Assembly (NCBI RefSeq): GCF_013200955.2
Contig: NZ_CP053697.2
Location: forward strand, 3,844,001-3,908,000
DNA length: 64,000 nt
Direction: 5' to 3'
Source: Pseudomonas campi
Lineage (GTDB): Bacteria > Pseudomonadota > Gammaproteobacteria > Pseudomonadales > Pseudomonadaceae
In this document: positions 27,011-39,209 of the stretch, in pieces
Position numbering within the stretch: position 1 is the stretch's first letter
Layout: every line of letters begins with the position of its first letter
The notes under the pieces: generated by a model
The model's input: the letters and a program-made list of their open reading frames with translations, nothing else
What the model was told of the DNA's origin: nothing
The model's database searches: none
Made by a program: the position numbers and the translations under genes

Positions 27011-28267
27011 ATGCCCGCAGCCCCCGCCGTCTACATCACCCCCGAGCAACTGTGCATCGGCCTGTATGTGCAGCTCGAGCTCGGCTGGTGGGAGCACGAT
27101 TTCACCTTCAGCAACTTCAAGATCAAGGACGAGGCGCAGCTCAAGGCCCTGCGTGCCCTGGGCCTGCAGCGCCTGCGCTATGACCCGGCGCGCAGCGATT
27201 GCGCGCCGCTGGAACTGGTCGCCGAACCGGCGCCCGAGCCCGTCGAACAGGCCAAGCCGGACCCCGCGGAACTCGCCCGCCAGGCCCGTGCCGCCAAGCT
27301 CGGAGTGCTGCGCAAACGCCTGGCCGAAGTCGATCGCACCTTTGTCCAGGCCAGCCAGCGCGTGAAGACGCTCAACCAGACCCTGCGCAATCAACCGGAA
27401 GAGGCGCTCAAGCAGGCCGGCGAAGTGGTCCGCGAACTGGTCGCGGCGCTGCTCGGCGAAGACGGCGCGGCCCTGCACAGCATCAATGGCAAGGCCGCCG
27501 ACGATGCCTACTCGCATCTGCTCAACGTCACCGTGCTGTCGGTGATGCTCGGCCGCCAGCTCGGTTACGACAGCGAGGCCTGCCACAGCCTGGGCCTCGG
27601 CGCGCTGCTGCACGACATCGGCAAGATGGAAGTGCCGAGCAAGGTGCTGCTGAAGAACGAACCGCTGACCCGTCCCGAACAACAGCTTTTCCAGCTGCAC
27701 ACAGAGTTCGGCCTGCGCCGCGGCCAGCAGCTGATGCTCGACGACGAGGTGCTGCGGATCATCCACGAACACCATGAACACTGCGATGGCAGTGGCTACC
27801 CGCGCGGCCTGCGCGAAGCGGCGATTGGCCGGTTGAGCCGGGTGGTGTGCATCACCAACCACTTCGACAACCTGTGCAACCCGCTCAACCCGCGTGACGC
27901 CATCAGCCCCCATGAGGCCCTGGCGAAGATGTTCAAGCAGCAGCGCGAGTACTTCGACGAGGTGGCACTGAAAGCCTTTATCCGCAGCATGGGCGTCTAC
28001 CCACCGGGCAGCCTGGTGCAGCTGGAGGACGAGCGTTACGCGCTGGTGCTGGGCATGCACCCGAGCCTGCCGCTGAAGCCGACGCTGATTCTGTTCGAGC
28101 CGAAGATCCCCAAGGAAGAGGCGCTGATCGTCAACCTCGAAGAAGAACCCAACCTGGCCATCGCCCGCAGCCTGCGCCCCGCACAGCTACCGGCGGAGGC
28201 ACTCGAATACCTCAACCCGCGCCAGCAGCTGAGCTACTACGTCGACCCGCGCCAGCGCAGTAGATAG
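27011..28267 (+). CDS. HD-GYP domain protein with N-terminal DUF3391
   Basis: The 418-residue protein starts with a DUF3391-like domain (1-130, YITPEQLCIGLYVQLELGWW), followed by a full HD-GYP domain: HD pair in LLHDIGKME (H201, D202) and HHEHCDGSGYP (254-264). It should hydrolyse c-di-GMP to GMP. The ribosome site is poor (the preceding bases are TTCGACACCAGC), so the start is less certain than the domain call. With dipA it is the second c-di-GMP phosphodiesterase within 8 kb. Confidence 0.88.
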   Translation: MPAAPAVYITPEQLCIGLYVQLELGWWEHDFTFSNFKIKDEAQLKALRALGLQRLRYDPARSDCAPLELVAEPAPEPVEQAKPDPAELARQARAAKLGVLRKRLAEVDRTFVQASQRVKTLNQTLRNQPEEALKQAGEVVRELVAALLGEDGAALHSINGKAADDAYSHLLNVTVLSVMLGRQLGYDSEACHSLGLGALLHDIGKMEVPSKVLLKNEPLTRPEQQLFQLHTEFGLRRGQQLMLDDEVLRIIHEHHEHCDGSGYPRGLREAAIGRLSRVVCITNHFDNLCNPLNPRDAISPHEALAKMFKQQREYFDEVALKAFIRSMGVYPPGSLVQLEDERYALVLGMHPSLPLKPTLILFEPKIPKEEALIVNLEEEPNLAIARSLRPAQLPAEALEYLNPRQQLSYYVDPRQRSR

Positions 28268-28410
28268 CACTTACTGGGCGATGCAAAACCCTGCGGACTG
28301 CCTCGCAGGCAGAGGGTCAAAGAGCGACTAAGCTGGCTGCGGTGCGGGCTCACCAGAAAGGAGTCGGGCAGCCCCACCGTCTATCCTCTCAACCCGCAAA
28401 GGGACATTGC

Positions 28411-29070
28411 ATGAACGCACTCAAGCCTCTTGTTGCCGGCCTGCTGCTGGCCGCCAGCTGCATCGCCAGCGCCGAAACCCGTCTGATCCTGAAAAGCGAT
28501 GCCGGCGACTACATCGGCCAGGGCCAGAACTACCTCTATACCGACGCCAACGCGACCTTCCGCTACAGCAAGAACTACGACAACGGCATCTCGCTGGCCG
28601 TAACCACCCCCGACACCTGGTGGTACCTGGATCTGGCCGCGTCAGCCAATGCCACCCTGCAACCCGGCACCTATGAGGGAGCAATGCGCTTCCCCTTTCA
28701 GACAGCGGACAAACCGGGCCTGAGCTTTTCCGGTGATGGCCGCGGCTGCAACAGCCTGACCGGCCGCTTCGATATCTTCGAAGTGACCTACGGCAGCGAT
28801 GGCGTGGTGACGGCGCTGAATGCCAGTTTCGAGCAGCATTGCGAGGGCAACGCCCCGGCCCTGCGCGGCCAGCTCAGCTACAACCTGGAAACACCCCTGG
28901 GCGTCACCACCAGCGGGGTCGCGGTGAAGACCTACACCTGCCTGAACCGCACCAGCGGCCAGAGCCTGATCCGTCGCAGCAGCGCTGCCCTGTTCGACTG
29001 CAAGCAGGCCGGCCTGCAGGTCAATCCGGGGGATCAGGTCAGCGTGACGGTCAACGGCAACGCCGAGTAA
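28411..29070 (+). CDS. Secreted protein with four cysteines, unknown function
   Basis: The ATG at 28411 follows AAAGGGA at good spacing and gives 219 residues with a signal peptide (LKPLVAGLLLAASCIASA, cleavage after residue 21). The mature protein is beta-rich, with RLILKSDAGDYIGQGQNYLY at its N-terminus and four cysteines (in GRGCN, EQHCEG, TYTCLN, FDCKQ) that could pair as two disulfides. It is probably periplasmic or secreted; the first residues recall beta-sandwich carbohydrate-related domains, but I do not recognise a family. It stands alone between the HD-GYP gene and convergent rlmJ. Confidence 0.75.
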   Translation: MNALKPLVAGLLLAASCIASAETRLILKSDAGDYIGQGQNYLYTDANATFRYSKNYDNGISLAVTTPDTWWYLDLAASANATLQPGTYEGAMRFPFQTADKPGLSFSGDGRGCNSLTGRFDIFEVTYGSDGVVTALNASFEQHCEGNAPALRGQLSYNLETPLGVTTSGVAVKTYTCLNRTSGQSLIRRSSAALFDCKQAGLQVNPGDQVSVTVNGNAE

Positions 29071-29109
29071 TGCATGATCCGAGCGGCACGGGGCCAGGCT
29101 CCGTGTCGC

Positions 29110-29949
29110 TTACTTCTCCTGCACCAACCAATCCAGCCGCCAGTCACCCTGGCTCTGTGCCAGCTTGCTCGCCAGCCAGGGCAGCAGCTGATTCAGCTCG
29201 TCTTCCAGGCCCCATGGCGGGTTGGCGATGGCCAGTCCGGAGCCGCTCAGGCGGGTGGCGTCGTCCGGACTGTGGACGAACAGTTCGACGCGCAGCAGCT
29301 TGGGTGCGCTGGACTTCTCCAGGCCCTGGTAGAAGCGCTTGAGCTGACGCTCGTCCTTGATCGGGTACCAGATCGCCACAACGGTCTGGCGCATGCGACT
29401 GATGGTTTCATTCAGCGCGGTGATGCAGCGCTCCAGTTCGTCGGCCTGCTCGAATGGCGGATCGATCAGCAGCAGGGCACGCTTTTCCGCCACCGGCAGC
29501 AGGGCGCGCGGCACGTGCCAGCCTTCGCCCAAGTGCACGGCCACGCGGCGGTCGCCGCGCATGTTGTCTTTCAGCAGTTGGCCGTCTTCCGGGTGCTTCT
29601 CGTTGAGCAGCACGCGGTCCTGCATGCGCGTCAGCTGGCGCGCCAGCTCGGGCGAGCCGGGGTAGTAGCGCAGCTGGTCATCAGGATTAAGCGCGCGCAG
29701 CACGCCGAAGTAGTCGGCGGTCAGCTCGGGCAGATCCGGCGCATCCCACAGGCGGGCGATGCCTTCCAGCCATTCGCCGGTGCGGCTGGCCTGGTCGCCC
29801 TTGAGGTCATAGAGGCCGACGCCGGCATGGCTGTCGAGGCAGACGAATGGCGCCTCCTTGCGTGACAGCAGGGCGATAAGGCGGCTCAGGGTGATGTGCT
29901 TGAGCACGTCGGCGTGGTTGCCGGCGTGGAAGGCGTGACGGTAGTTCAT
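29110..29949 (-). CDS. rlmJ: 23S rRNA (adenine2030-N6)-methyltransferase
   Basis: The ATG at 29949 gives 279 residues starting NYRHAFHAGNHADVLKH, the fixed RlmJ N-terminus; the open frame to 30051 runs into a REP element. The catalytic DPPFE motif is at 163-167, and LDSHAGVGLYDL forms the SAM-binding strand. It methylates A2030 of naked 23S rRNA before assembly. Length equals the E. coli enzyme. It is convergent with the secreted-protein gene. Confidence 0.95.
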   Translation of the reverse strand: MNYRHAFHAGNHADVLKHITLSRLIALLSRKEAPFVCLDSHAGVGLYDLKGDQASRTGEWLEGIARLWDAPDLPELTADYFGVLRALNPDDQLRYYPGSPELARQLTRMQDRVLLNEKHPEDGQLLKDNMRGDRRVAVHLGEGWHVPRALLPVAEKRALLLIDPPFEQADELERCITALNETISRMRQTVVAIWYPIKDERQLKRFYQGLEKSSAPKLLRVELFVHSPDDATRLSGSGLAIANPPWGLEDELNQLLPWLASKLAQSQGDWRLDWLVQEK

Positions 29950-30016
29950 GGAAAAATCCTCGCGAGGCGCGGATTGTAGCCTGGATGCCCGCCACGACGC
30001 ATGGCAGCCCGGCGTC

Positions 30017-30083
30017 TGTAGGAGCGAGCTCTGCTCGCGAAGCTTTTGCACGGCCGGCTTCGCGAGCAGAGCTCGCTCCTACA
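30017..30083. repeat. REP element, family B copy 1
   Basis: A perfect inverted repeat with 27-bp arms (30017-30043 and 30057-30083, starting TGTAGGAGCGAGCTCTGCTC) and a 13-bp loop. It lies between divergent rlmJ and the acyl-CoA dehydrogenase gene. A relative with changed arms is at 60449-60514 and a half copy at 61534-61561. Confidence 0.9.
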
Positions 30084-30174
30084 AGGTTTGGCGGCTTTAT
30101 CACGCTTATGGATGTTGCTAGGCAGCCTTCATTCACCGACCTAGACTCCAGCCATTCCACTGGAGGCACGCCCC

Positions 30175-31992
30175 ATGTCCGAGACTCTGCTCAGTTCCCG
30201 TAACCTGGCCTTCGAGCTTTACGAAGTGCTGGATGCGCAAGCCCTGACCCAGCGCGAGCGTTTCGCCGAGCACAACCGCGAGACCTTCGATGCGGCCATC
30301 GACACGGCGCGCAGCATTGCCGAAGAGCTGTTCGCCCCGCACAACCGCAAGAACGACGAACACGAGCCGCAGTACGTGGACGGCGCCGCGGTGCTGATTC
30401 CGGAAGTCGAGCCGGCCCTGCGCGCCTTCCACGAAGCGGGTTTCCTCAACGCCACCCGCGACTTCGAACACGGCGGTATGCAGCTGCCCAACCTGCTGTC
30501 GCAGGCCTGCTTCGCCCACTTCCAGTCGGCCAACATCGCCACCAGCTCTTACTCGATGCTGACCATGGGCGTGGCCAACCTGATCGAAGCCTTCGGCAAT
30601 GACGAGCAGAAGAGCAAATACCTGCAGCCGATCATCGACGGTCGCTTCTTCGGCACCATGGCCCTGACCGAACCGCACGCCGGCTCCTCGCTGTCGGACA
30701 TCCGCACCAAGGCCGAACCGCACGCCGACGGCAGCTACCGGATCAAGGGCAACAAGATCTTCATCTCCGGCGGCGACCAGCCGATCTCGGAGAACATCGT
30801 GCACATGGTGCTGGCCAAGCTGCCGGACGCGCCGCCCGGGGTGAAGGGCATCAGCCTGTTTATCGTGCCGAAGTTCCTGGTCAACGATGACGGCAGCCTG
30901 GGCCAGCGCAATGACGCCCTGCTGGCCGGCCTGTTCCACAAGATGGGCTGGCGCGGCACCACCTCCACCGCGCTGAACTTCGGCGATAACGACAACTGCG
31001 TCGGCTATCTGGTAGGCAAGCCGCATCACGGCCTGAGCTACATGTTCCAGATGATGAACGAAGCGCGCATCGGCGTCGGCATGGGCGCGATCATGCTCGG
31101 CTATGCCGGTTACCTGTACTCGCTGGACTACGCCCGCAACCGCCCGCAGGGCCGTCACCCGGATGGCAAGGACCCGGCTTCGCAGCAGGTCTCGATCATC
31201 GAGCATGCCGACGTGCGCCGTATGCTGCTGACCCAGAAGGCCTATGTCGAAGGCGCCTTCGACCTCGGCCTGTATGCCGCGCGGCTGTTCGACGACACCC
31301 AGACCCTGGAGACCGAGGAGCAGCGCAAGACCGCCCTGGAGCTGCTCGACCTGCTCACCCCGATCGTCAAATCCTGGCCATCGGAGTTCTGCCTGAAGGC
31401 CAACGAACTGGCCATCCAGATTCTCGGCGGTCACGGCTACACCCGCGAATACCCGGTGGAGCAGTACTACCGCGACAACCGCCTCAACCCGATCCATGAA
31501 GGCACCCACGGTATCCAATCGCTCGACCTGCTCGGGCGCAAGGTGTCGATGAATGGCGGCGCGGCGCTCAAACAGCTGCTCAAGCTGATCCACGGCACCT
31601 GCCAGCGCGCCACCGAGTACGCATCGCTCAATACCCTGCGCCAGCCGCTGGAACAATTGCTGGCCCGCCTGCAAACGGTGACCCTGGCCCTGCTCGGCGA
31701 CCTGATGGCCGGCAAGGTCAACCAGGGCCTGGCCAACTCGGCGCTGTACCTCAAGGTGTTCGGCCATATGGTGATCGGCTGGCGCTGGCTGGAACAGGCG
31801 ATTCGCGCCGAGGAAGGCCTGGCGCTTATTCATAAAGGCGGGGGCAACGCCGCCGATGTCGACTTCTATCAGGGCAAGCTGCAGGCCGCGCGCTACTTCC
31901 TGACCTGGGAAGTGCCGAGCTGCCACCACGACCTGGCCATCCTCGAGGCGCGCGACGACACCTGCCTGAGCATGCAGGACGCCTGGTTCTAA
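30175..31992 (+). CDS. Acyl-CoA dehydrogenase, long form (PA5020 type)
   Basis: The 605-residue flavoprotein has the acyl-CoA dehydrogenase core (FGTMALTEPHAGSSLSDIRT, IFISGGDQ, RIGVGMGAIMLGYAGY) and the catalytic/FAD region ILGGHGYTREYPVEQYYRD. The C-terminal extension (about 470-605) marks the 600-residue subclass that includes DmdC and FadE-like enzymes. It should oxidise an acyl-CoA to the 2-enoyl-CoA; chain length is not predictable. CTGGAGG lies upstream of the ATG. Position matches PA5020. Confidence 0.92.
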   Translation: MSETLLSSRNLAFELYEVLDAQALTQRERFAEHNRETFDAAIDTARSIAEELFAPHNRKNDEHEPQYVDGAAVLIPEVEPALRAFHEAGFLNATRDFEHGGMQLPNLLSQACFAHFQSANIATSSYSMLTMGVANLIEAFGNDEQKSKYLQPIIDGRFFGTMALTEPHAGSSLSDIRTKAEPHADGSYRIKGNKIFISGGDQPISENIVHMVLAKLPDAPPGVKGISLFIVPKFLVNDDGSLGQRNDALLAGLFHKMGWRGTTSTALNFGDNDNCVGYLVGKPHHGLSYMFQMMNEARIGVGMGAIMLGYAGYLYSLDYARNRPQGRHPDGKDPASQQVSIIEHADVRRMLLTQKAYVEGAFDLGLYAARLFDDTQTLETEEQRKTALELLDLLTPIVKSWPSEFCLKANELAIQILGGHGYTREYPVEQYYRDNRLNPIHEGTHGIQSLDLLGRKVSMNGGAALKQLLKLIHGTCQRATEYASLNTLRQPLEQLLARLQTVTLALLGDLMAGKVNQGLANSALYLKVFGHMVIGWRWLEQAIRAEEGLALIHKGGGNAADVDFYQGKLQAARYFLTWEVPSCHHDLAILEARDDTCLSMQDAWF

Positions 31993-32066
31993 AGGCCTGT
32001 TTACGACCTTATCTGCAGCGCCTGAGCGGCGTATGGAGACAAGCAGCCCGCCGCGCCCTCAAGTCT

Positions 32067-32125
32067 GTAGCCCGGCTGTAATCCGGGAGCGGTGCTGCCT
32101 GCTTCCCGGATTGCATCAGGGCTAC
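32067..32125. repeat. REP element, family C copy 1
   Basis: GTAGCCCGGCTGTAATCCGGG pairs imperfectly with CCCGGATTGCATCAGGGCTAC. The arms have drifted relative to the perfect copy at 61404-61470. Confidence 0.75.
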
Positions 32126-32208
32126 GGCAGCGCTCCGCCTGATCCACCCGACGCAGTGGCTAGCCCCGCCAGAGGCATCTAACCATCTGATTTATCTGGC
32201 AAGAATAT

Positions 32209-32234
32209 GCCCCGCACGAGCGGGGCGTTTTTTT
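32209..32234 (+). terminator. Rho-independent terminator
   Basis: GCCCCGC-ACGA-GCGGGGC followed by G and seven T. It would end transcripts from the acyl-CoA dehydrogenase gene, 216 bases after its stop. Confidence 0.85.
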
Positions 32235-32320
32235 GAGCGCCTGGCAAAGCCGCGGGTTAGAATCCGGCATGACCTCTGCATAGCAGCGGCGCCCCTCGCC
32301 CATTCGCCCGGAGTACGCCC

Positions 32321-34069
32321 TTGGACGCCAGCACCATCAACAGCCTGTTCCTGATTGGCGCGCTGCTGGTAGCACTGAGCATCCTGGTCAGCGCCTTCGG
32401 CTCGCGCTTCGGCATCCCGATCCTGGTGATTTTCCTCGCGGTCGGCATGCTCGCCGGTGTCGACGGCCCCGGCGGCATCGTTTTCAACGACTACTCGCAG
32501 GCCTATCTGGTCGGCAACCTGGCACTGGCCATCATTCTCCTCGATGGCGGCATGCGCACCCGCGTATCGAGCTTTCGCGTGGCACTCTGGCCCTCACTGT
32601 CGCTGGCCACCCTGGGCGTGCTGGTCACCGCCGGGCTGACCGGTGTGGCCGCCGCCTGGCTGTTCAACCTGAGTCTGCTGGAGGGTCTGCTGATCGGCGC
32701 CATCGTCGGCTCCACCGACGCCGCAGCGGTATTCAGCCTACTCGGCGGGCGCGGGCTCAACGAGCGGGTCAGCGCCACCCTGGAAATCGAATCGGGCAGC
32801 AACGACCCGATGGCGGTCTTCCTCACCGTAACCCTGATCGAGATGCTCGCCAGCGGCGAGTCCGGTTTCAGCTGGACCTTCGTCGTGCACCTGATCCAGC
32901 AGTTCGGCATCGGCGGCCTGCTTGGCCTCGGCGGTGGCTGGTTGCTGCTGCAGGTGGTCAACCGCATGACCCTGGCCAACGGCCTCTATCCGCTGCTGGT
33001 GGTGAGTGGCGGACTGATCATCTTCGCCATCACCAACGCCGTTGGCGGCAGCGGCATTCTCGCCATCTACCTGTGCGGCCTGCTACTGGGCAACCGGCCG
33101 ATCCGCTCGCGCCACGGCATCCTGCATATCCTCGACGGCCTCACCTGGCTGGCGCAGATCGGCATGTTCCTGGTCCTCGGCCTGCTGGTCACGCCCCACG
33201 AGCTGCTGCCGATCATCCTCCCGGCCCTCGGCCTGGCGCTGTGGATGATCCTGTTCGCCCGGCCGCTGTCGGTATTCCTCGGCCTGCTGCCGTTCCGCGC
33301 CTTCCACGACCGCGAGAAGGCCTTTATCGCCTGGGTCGGCCTGCGTGGCGCGGTGCCGATCATTCTCGCCGTGTTCCCGCTGATGGCCGGCCTGCCGAAT
33401 GCCCAGCTGTTCTTCAACGTGGCCTTCTTCATCGTGCTGGTCTCCCTGCTGCTGCAGGGCACCAGCCTGCCTTGGGCGGCCAAGCTGCTGAAGGTCACCG
33501 TACCGCCGGACCCGGCGCCGATTTCCCGCGCCGGCCTGGAAACCCACCCGACCAGCGAGTGGGAGCTGTTCATCTACCGCCTGGGCGCGGAAAAGTGGTG
33601 CATCGGTGCACCGCTGCGCGACCTGAGGATGCCCGAAGGCACGCGCATCGCTGCGCTGTTCCGTGGCCGCGAGCTGCTGCACACCTCCGGCAGTACCAAA
33701 CTGGAGGCCGGCGACGTGCTCTGCGTGGTCGGTCATGAACATGACCTGCCGGCCCTCGGCAAACTGTTCATCGAGGCCCCGACACGCACCCAGGACCTGC
33801 GCTTCTTCGGTGACTTCATCCTCGAAGGCGATGCCCAGCTCAGCGCCGTGGCCACTCTCTACGGCCTGAAACTGGAAGGCGCCGAAGGCCAGCTGCACCT
33901 GGGCCGCTTCATCGCCCACCAGATCGGCGGCCAGCCGGTGGTCGGCGACCAGGTGGAATGGAACGGCCTGACCTGGACCGTGGCCGTGATGGAAGGGAAC
34001 AAGGTGCGCAAAGTCGGCGTCAGATTCCCCGAAGGCCAGGGTAAGCCCGGCCCTGGGCTGTTCCTGTAA
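32321..34069 (+). CDS. CPA1-type K+(Na+)/H+ antiporter, CvrA/NhaP2-like
   Basis: The 582-residue protein has a membrane domain of about 12 to 13 segments (1-390) with DGGMRTR, GAIVGSTDAAAVFSLL and EIESGSNDPMAVFL, the ion-site motifs of NhaP2/CvrA. The cytoplasmic C-terminus has an RCK_C-like domain (about 400-480, RLGAEKWCIGAPLRDLRMP) and a CorC/HlyC-like end. The start is TTG (32321) with GGAG upstream, supported by the conserved DASTINSLF N-terminus. It should exchange K+ or Na+ for protons under osmotic or pH stress. Position fits PA5021; neighbour mscK is also osmotic. Confidence 0.9.
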   Translation: MDASTINSLFLIGALLVALSILVSAFGSRFGIPILVIFLAVGMLAGVDGPGGIVFNDYSQAYLVGNLALAIILLDGGMRTRVSSFRVALWPSLSLATLGVLVTAGLTGVAAAWLFNLSLLEGLLIGAIVGSTDAAAVFSLLGGRGLNERVSATLEIESGSNDPMAVFLTVTLIEMLASGESGFSWTFVVHLIQQFGIGGLLGLGGGWLLLQVVNRMTLANGLYPLLVVSGGLIIFAITNAVGGSGILAIYLCGLLLGNRPIRSRHGILHILDGLTWLAQIGMFLVLGLLVTPHELLPIILPALGLALWMILFARPLSVFLGLLPFRAFHDREKAFIAWVGLRGAVPIILAVFPLMAGLPNAQLFFNVAFFIVLVSLLLQGTSLPWAAKLLKVTVPPDPAPISRAGLETHPTSEWELFIYRLGAEKWCIGAPLRDLRMPEGTRIAALFRGRELLHTSGSTKLEAGDVLCVVGHEHDLPALGKLFIEAPTRTQDLRFFGDFILEGDAQLSAVATLYGLKLEGAEGQLHLGRFIAHQIGGQPVVGDQVEWNGLTWTVAVMEGNKVRKVGVRFPEGQGKPGPGLFL

Positions 34070-34078
34070 CAACCTGGC

Positions 34079-34098
34079 CGACGATCTCTTGATCGTCG
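34079..34098 (+). terminator. Hairpin after the antiporter gene
   Basis: CGACGATC-TCTT-GATCGTCG, an 8-bp perfect stem, ten bases after the stop. The following ACGGTTTC is only weakly T-rich. Confidence 0.45.
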
Positions 34099-34203
34099 AC
34101 GGTTTCTAAGCACTTGACCGGCAATTGGCAATCGCGCACGCCACGCGACTGCCCGCCTGGCATATCATTAGCCGCATCATTTTCCGAGCCGCCCGAAGCG
34201 ACC

Positions 34204-37563
<3,360 letters not shown>

Positions 37564-37650
37564 GTGTGCCCACCGGCCAGGGTGACTGGTCGGCTGGACG
37601 CTCCGCGACAAAACCAAGCAAAATGCTCGGAATTGTCGCGGAGCCCTGCA

Positions 37651-39114
37651 GTGAAAGCCCTCACCGACCTCGTTTTCGATAACCGCTACGCCCGCCTGGG
37701 CGACGCCTTCTCCAGCCACGTGTTGCCCGAGCCGATCGAGGCGCCGCGTCTGGTGGTGGCGAGCCCGGCAGCCATGGCCCTGCTCGACCTGGATCCGGCC
37801 GAAGCCGACAGCGAGGTGTTCGCCCAGGTCTTCGCCGGACACAAGCTGTGGAGCGACGCCGAGCCGCGCGCCATGGTCTATTCCGGGCACCAGTTCGGCA
37901 GCTACAACCCGCGCCTGGGGGATGGCCGCGGCCTGCTCCTGGGCGAGGTGGTCAACGGGGCTGGCGAATACTGGGACCTGCACCTGAAAGGCGCCGGGCT
38001 GACGCCCTGGTCACGCATGGGCGATGGCCGCGCGGTGCTGCGCAGTTCGATCCGCGAGTTCCTCGCCAGCGAATACCTGCACGCCCTGGCCATCCCCACC
38101 AGCCGCGCGCTGTGCGTGACCGGTTCGAGCACCCCGGTATGGCGCGAGAAACGCGAAAGCGCGGCCATGGTCCTGCGCCTGGCGCAGAGCCATGTGCGCT
38201 TCGGCCACTTCGAGTACTTCTATTACACCAACCAGCACGAGCAACTGCGCCAGCTCGGCGAGCATGTGCTGGCCTGCCATTTCCCCACCTGCCAAACACA
38301 ACCGCAGCCCTTTGCCGCACTGTTCCAGGAAGTGGTCGAGCGCAACGCCGCGCTGATCGCCCACTGGCAGGCCTACGGCTTCTGCCACGGGGTGATGAAC
38401 AGCGACAACATGTCGATCCTCGGCATCACCTTCGACTACGGCCCCTACGCCTTCCTCGACGACTTCGACGCCAACCACATCTGCAACCACTCCGATGGCA
38501 GCGGCCGCTACAGCTTCAGCAACCAGGTGCCGATCGCCCAGTGGAACCTGGCCGCCCTCGGCCAGGCGCTGACGCCGCTGGTCGAGCTCGAACAGCTGCG
38601 CGCCAGCCTGGAACTGTTCCTGCCGCTGTACCAGGCGCACTACCTGGCCCTGATGCGCCAGCGCCTGGGCCTGAGCAGCGCCGAAGACGGCGACGAGGGA
38701 CTGATCCAACAGCTGCTGCAACTGATGCAGCAGAGTGGTGCAGTGGACTACAGCCTGTTCTTCCGCCGCCTGGGCGAGCAGGCGCCCGAAGCGGTCGTGC
38801 GCCTGCTGCGCGACGACTTCGTCGACCGCAGCGCCTTCGACGCCTGGGCCGAGAGCTATTGCGCCCGCAGCGCCCGCGAGAACGGCAGCCAGGAGGCGCG
38901 ACGCACACGCATGCACGCGGTCAACCCGCTGTATGTGCTGCGCAACTACCTGGCCCAGCAGGCCATCGAGGCGGCGGAGAACGGCGACTACGCCCCGGTA
39001 CGCGAACTGCACGCGGTACTCAGCCGGCCCTTCGAGGAACAAGACGGCATGCAACGCTACGCCGAACGCCCACCGGAATGGGGCAAACACCTGGAAATCA
39101 GTTGCTCGTCCTAG
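37651..39114 (+). CDS. selO: Protein adenylyltransferase SelO
   Basis: The start is GTG (37651) with GGAG eight bases upstream, giving 487 residues (KALTDLVFDNRYARLGDAF). It is a pseudokinase-fold AMPylator: the ATP region GDGRGLLLGEV, the flipped-ATP-binding MGDGRAVLRSS and the active site HGVMNSDNMSILGITFDYGP with Asn/Asp metal ligands. The C-terminus ends in SCSS, the bacterial counterpart of the selenocysteine tail, able to form a redox switch. SelO transfers AMP to Ser, Thr or Tyr in redox proteins. The gene follows mscK by 87 bases. Confidence 0.94.
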   Translation: MKALTDLVFDNRYARLGDAFSSHVLPEPIEAPRLVVASPAAMALLDLDPAEADSEVFAQVFAGHKLWSDAEPRAMVYSGHQFGSYNPRLGDGRGLLLGEVVNGAGEYWDLHLKGAGLTPWSRMGDGRAVLRSSIREFLASEYLHALAIPTSRALCVTGSSTPVWREKRESAAMVLRLAQSHVRFGHFEYFYYTNQHEQLRQLGEHVLACHFPTCQTQPQPFAALFQEVVERNAALIAHWQAYGFCHGVMNSDNMSILGITFDYGPYAFLDDFDANHICNHSDGSGRYSFSNQVPIAQWNLAALGQALTPLVELEQLRASLELFLPLYQAHYLALMRQRLGLSSAEDGDEGLIQQLLQLMQQSGAVDYSLFFRRLGEQAPEAVVRLLRDDFVDRSAFDAWAESYCARSARENGSQEARRTRMHAVNPLYVLRNYLAQQAIEAAENGDYAPVRELHAVLSRPFEEQDGMQRYAERPPEWGKHLEISCSS

Positions 39115-39209
39115 AGTCTGCCTCCACACCCGCGTGCCTAGGCCAACTACACTGCAGCCACCCCCGCAGCTCGCAGCTCTGCCGTGAGTACGCCAAGGAA
39201 GAATTTTGC

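Larger units (their letters stand above)
31993..32320. other. Gene-free spacer with a REP and a terminator
   Basis: This 328-base interval holds a family C REP (32067-32125) and the terminator at 32209-32234. I see no open frame with coding character and no tRNA fold; the stretch GGTTAGAATCC only recalls a T-arm. Confidence 0.7.

Noticed and set aside
30133..31929. 598-codon open frame antisense to the acyl-CoA dehydrogenase gene
   Set aside because: It is a GC-codon shadow; the plus strand has full acyl-CoA dehydrogenase motifs and a ribosome site.
32240..32290. T-arm-like GGTTAGAATCC suggesting a tRNA
   Set aside because: No acceptor stem, anticodon arm or CCA fits around it; the T-loop consensus TTCGAATC is not met.
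37848..39209. Upstream extension of the 39210 binding-protein frame
   Set aside because: It is the +1 shadow of selO; the signal peptide and ribosome site at 39210 define the true start.
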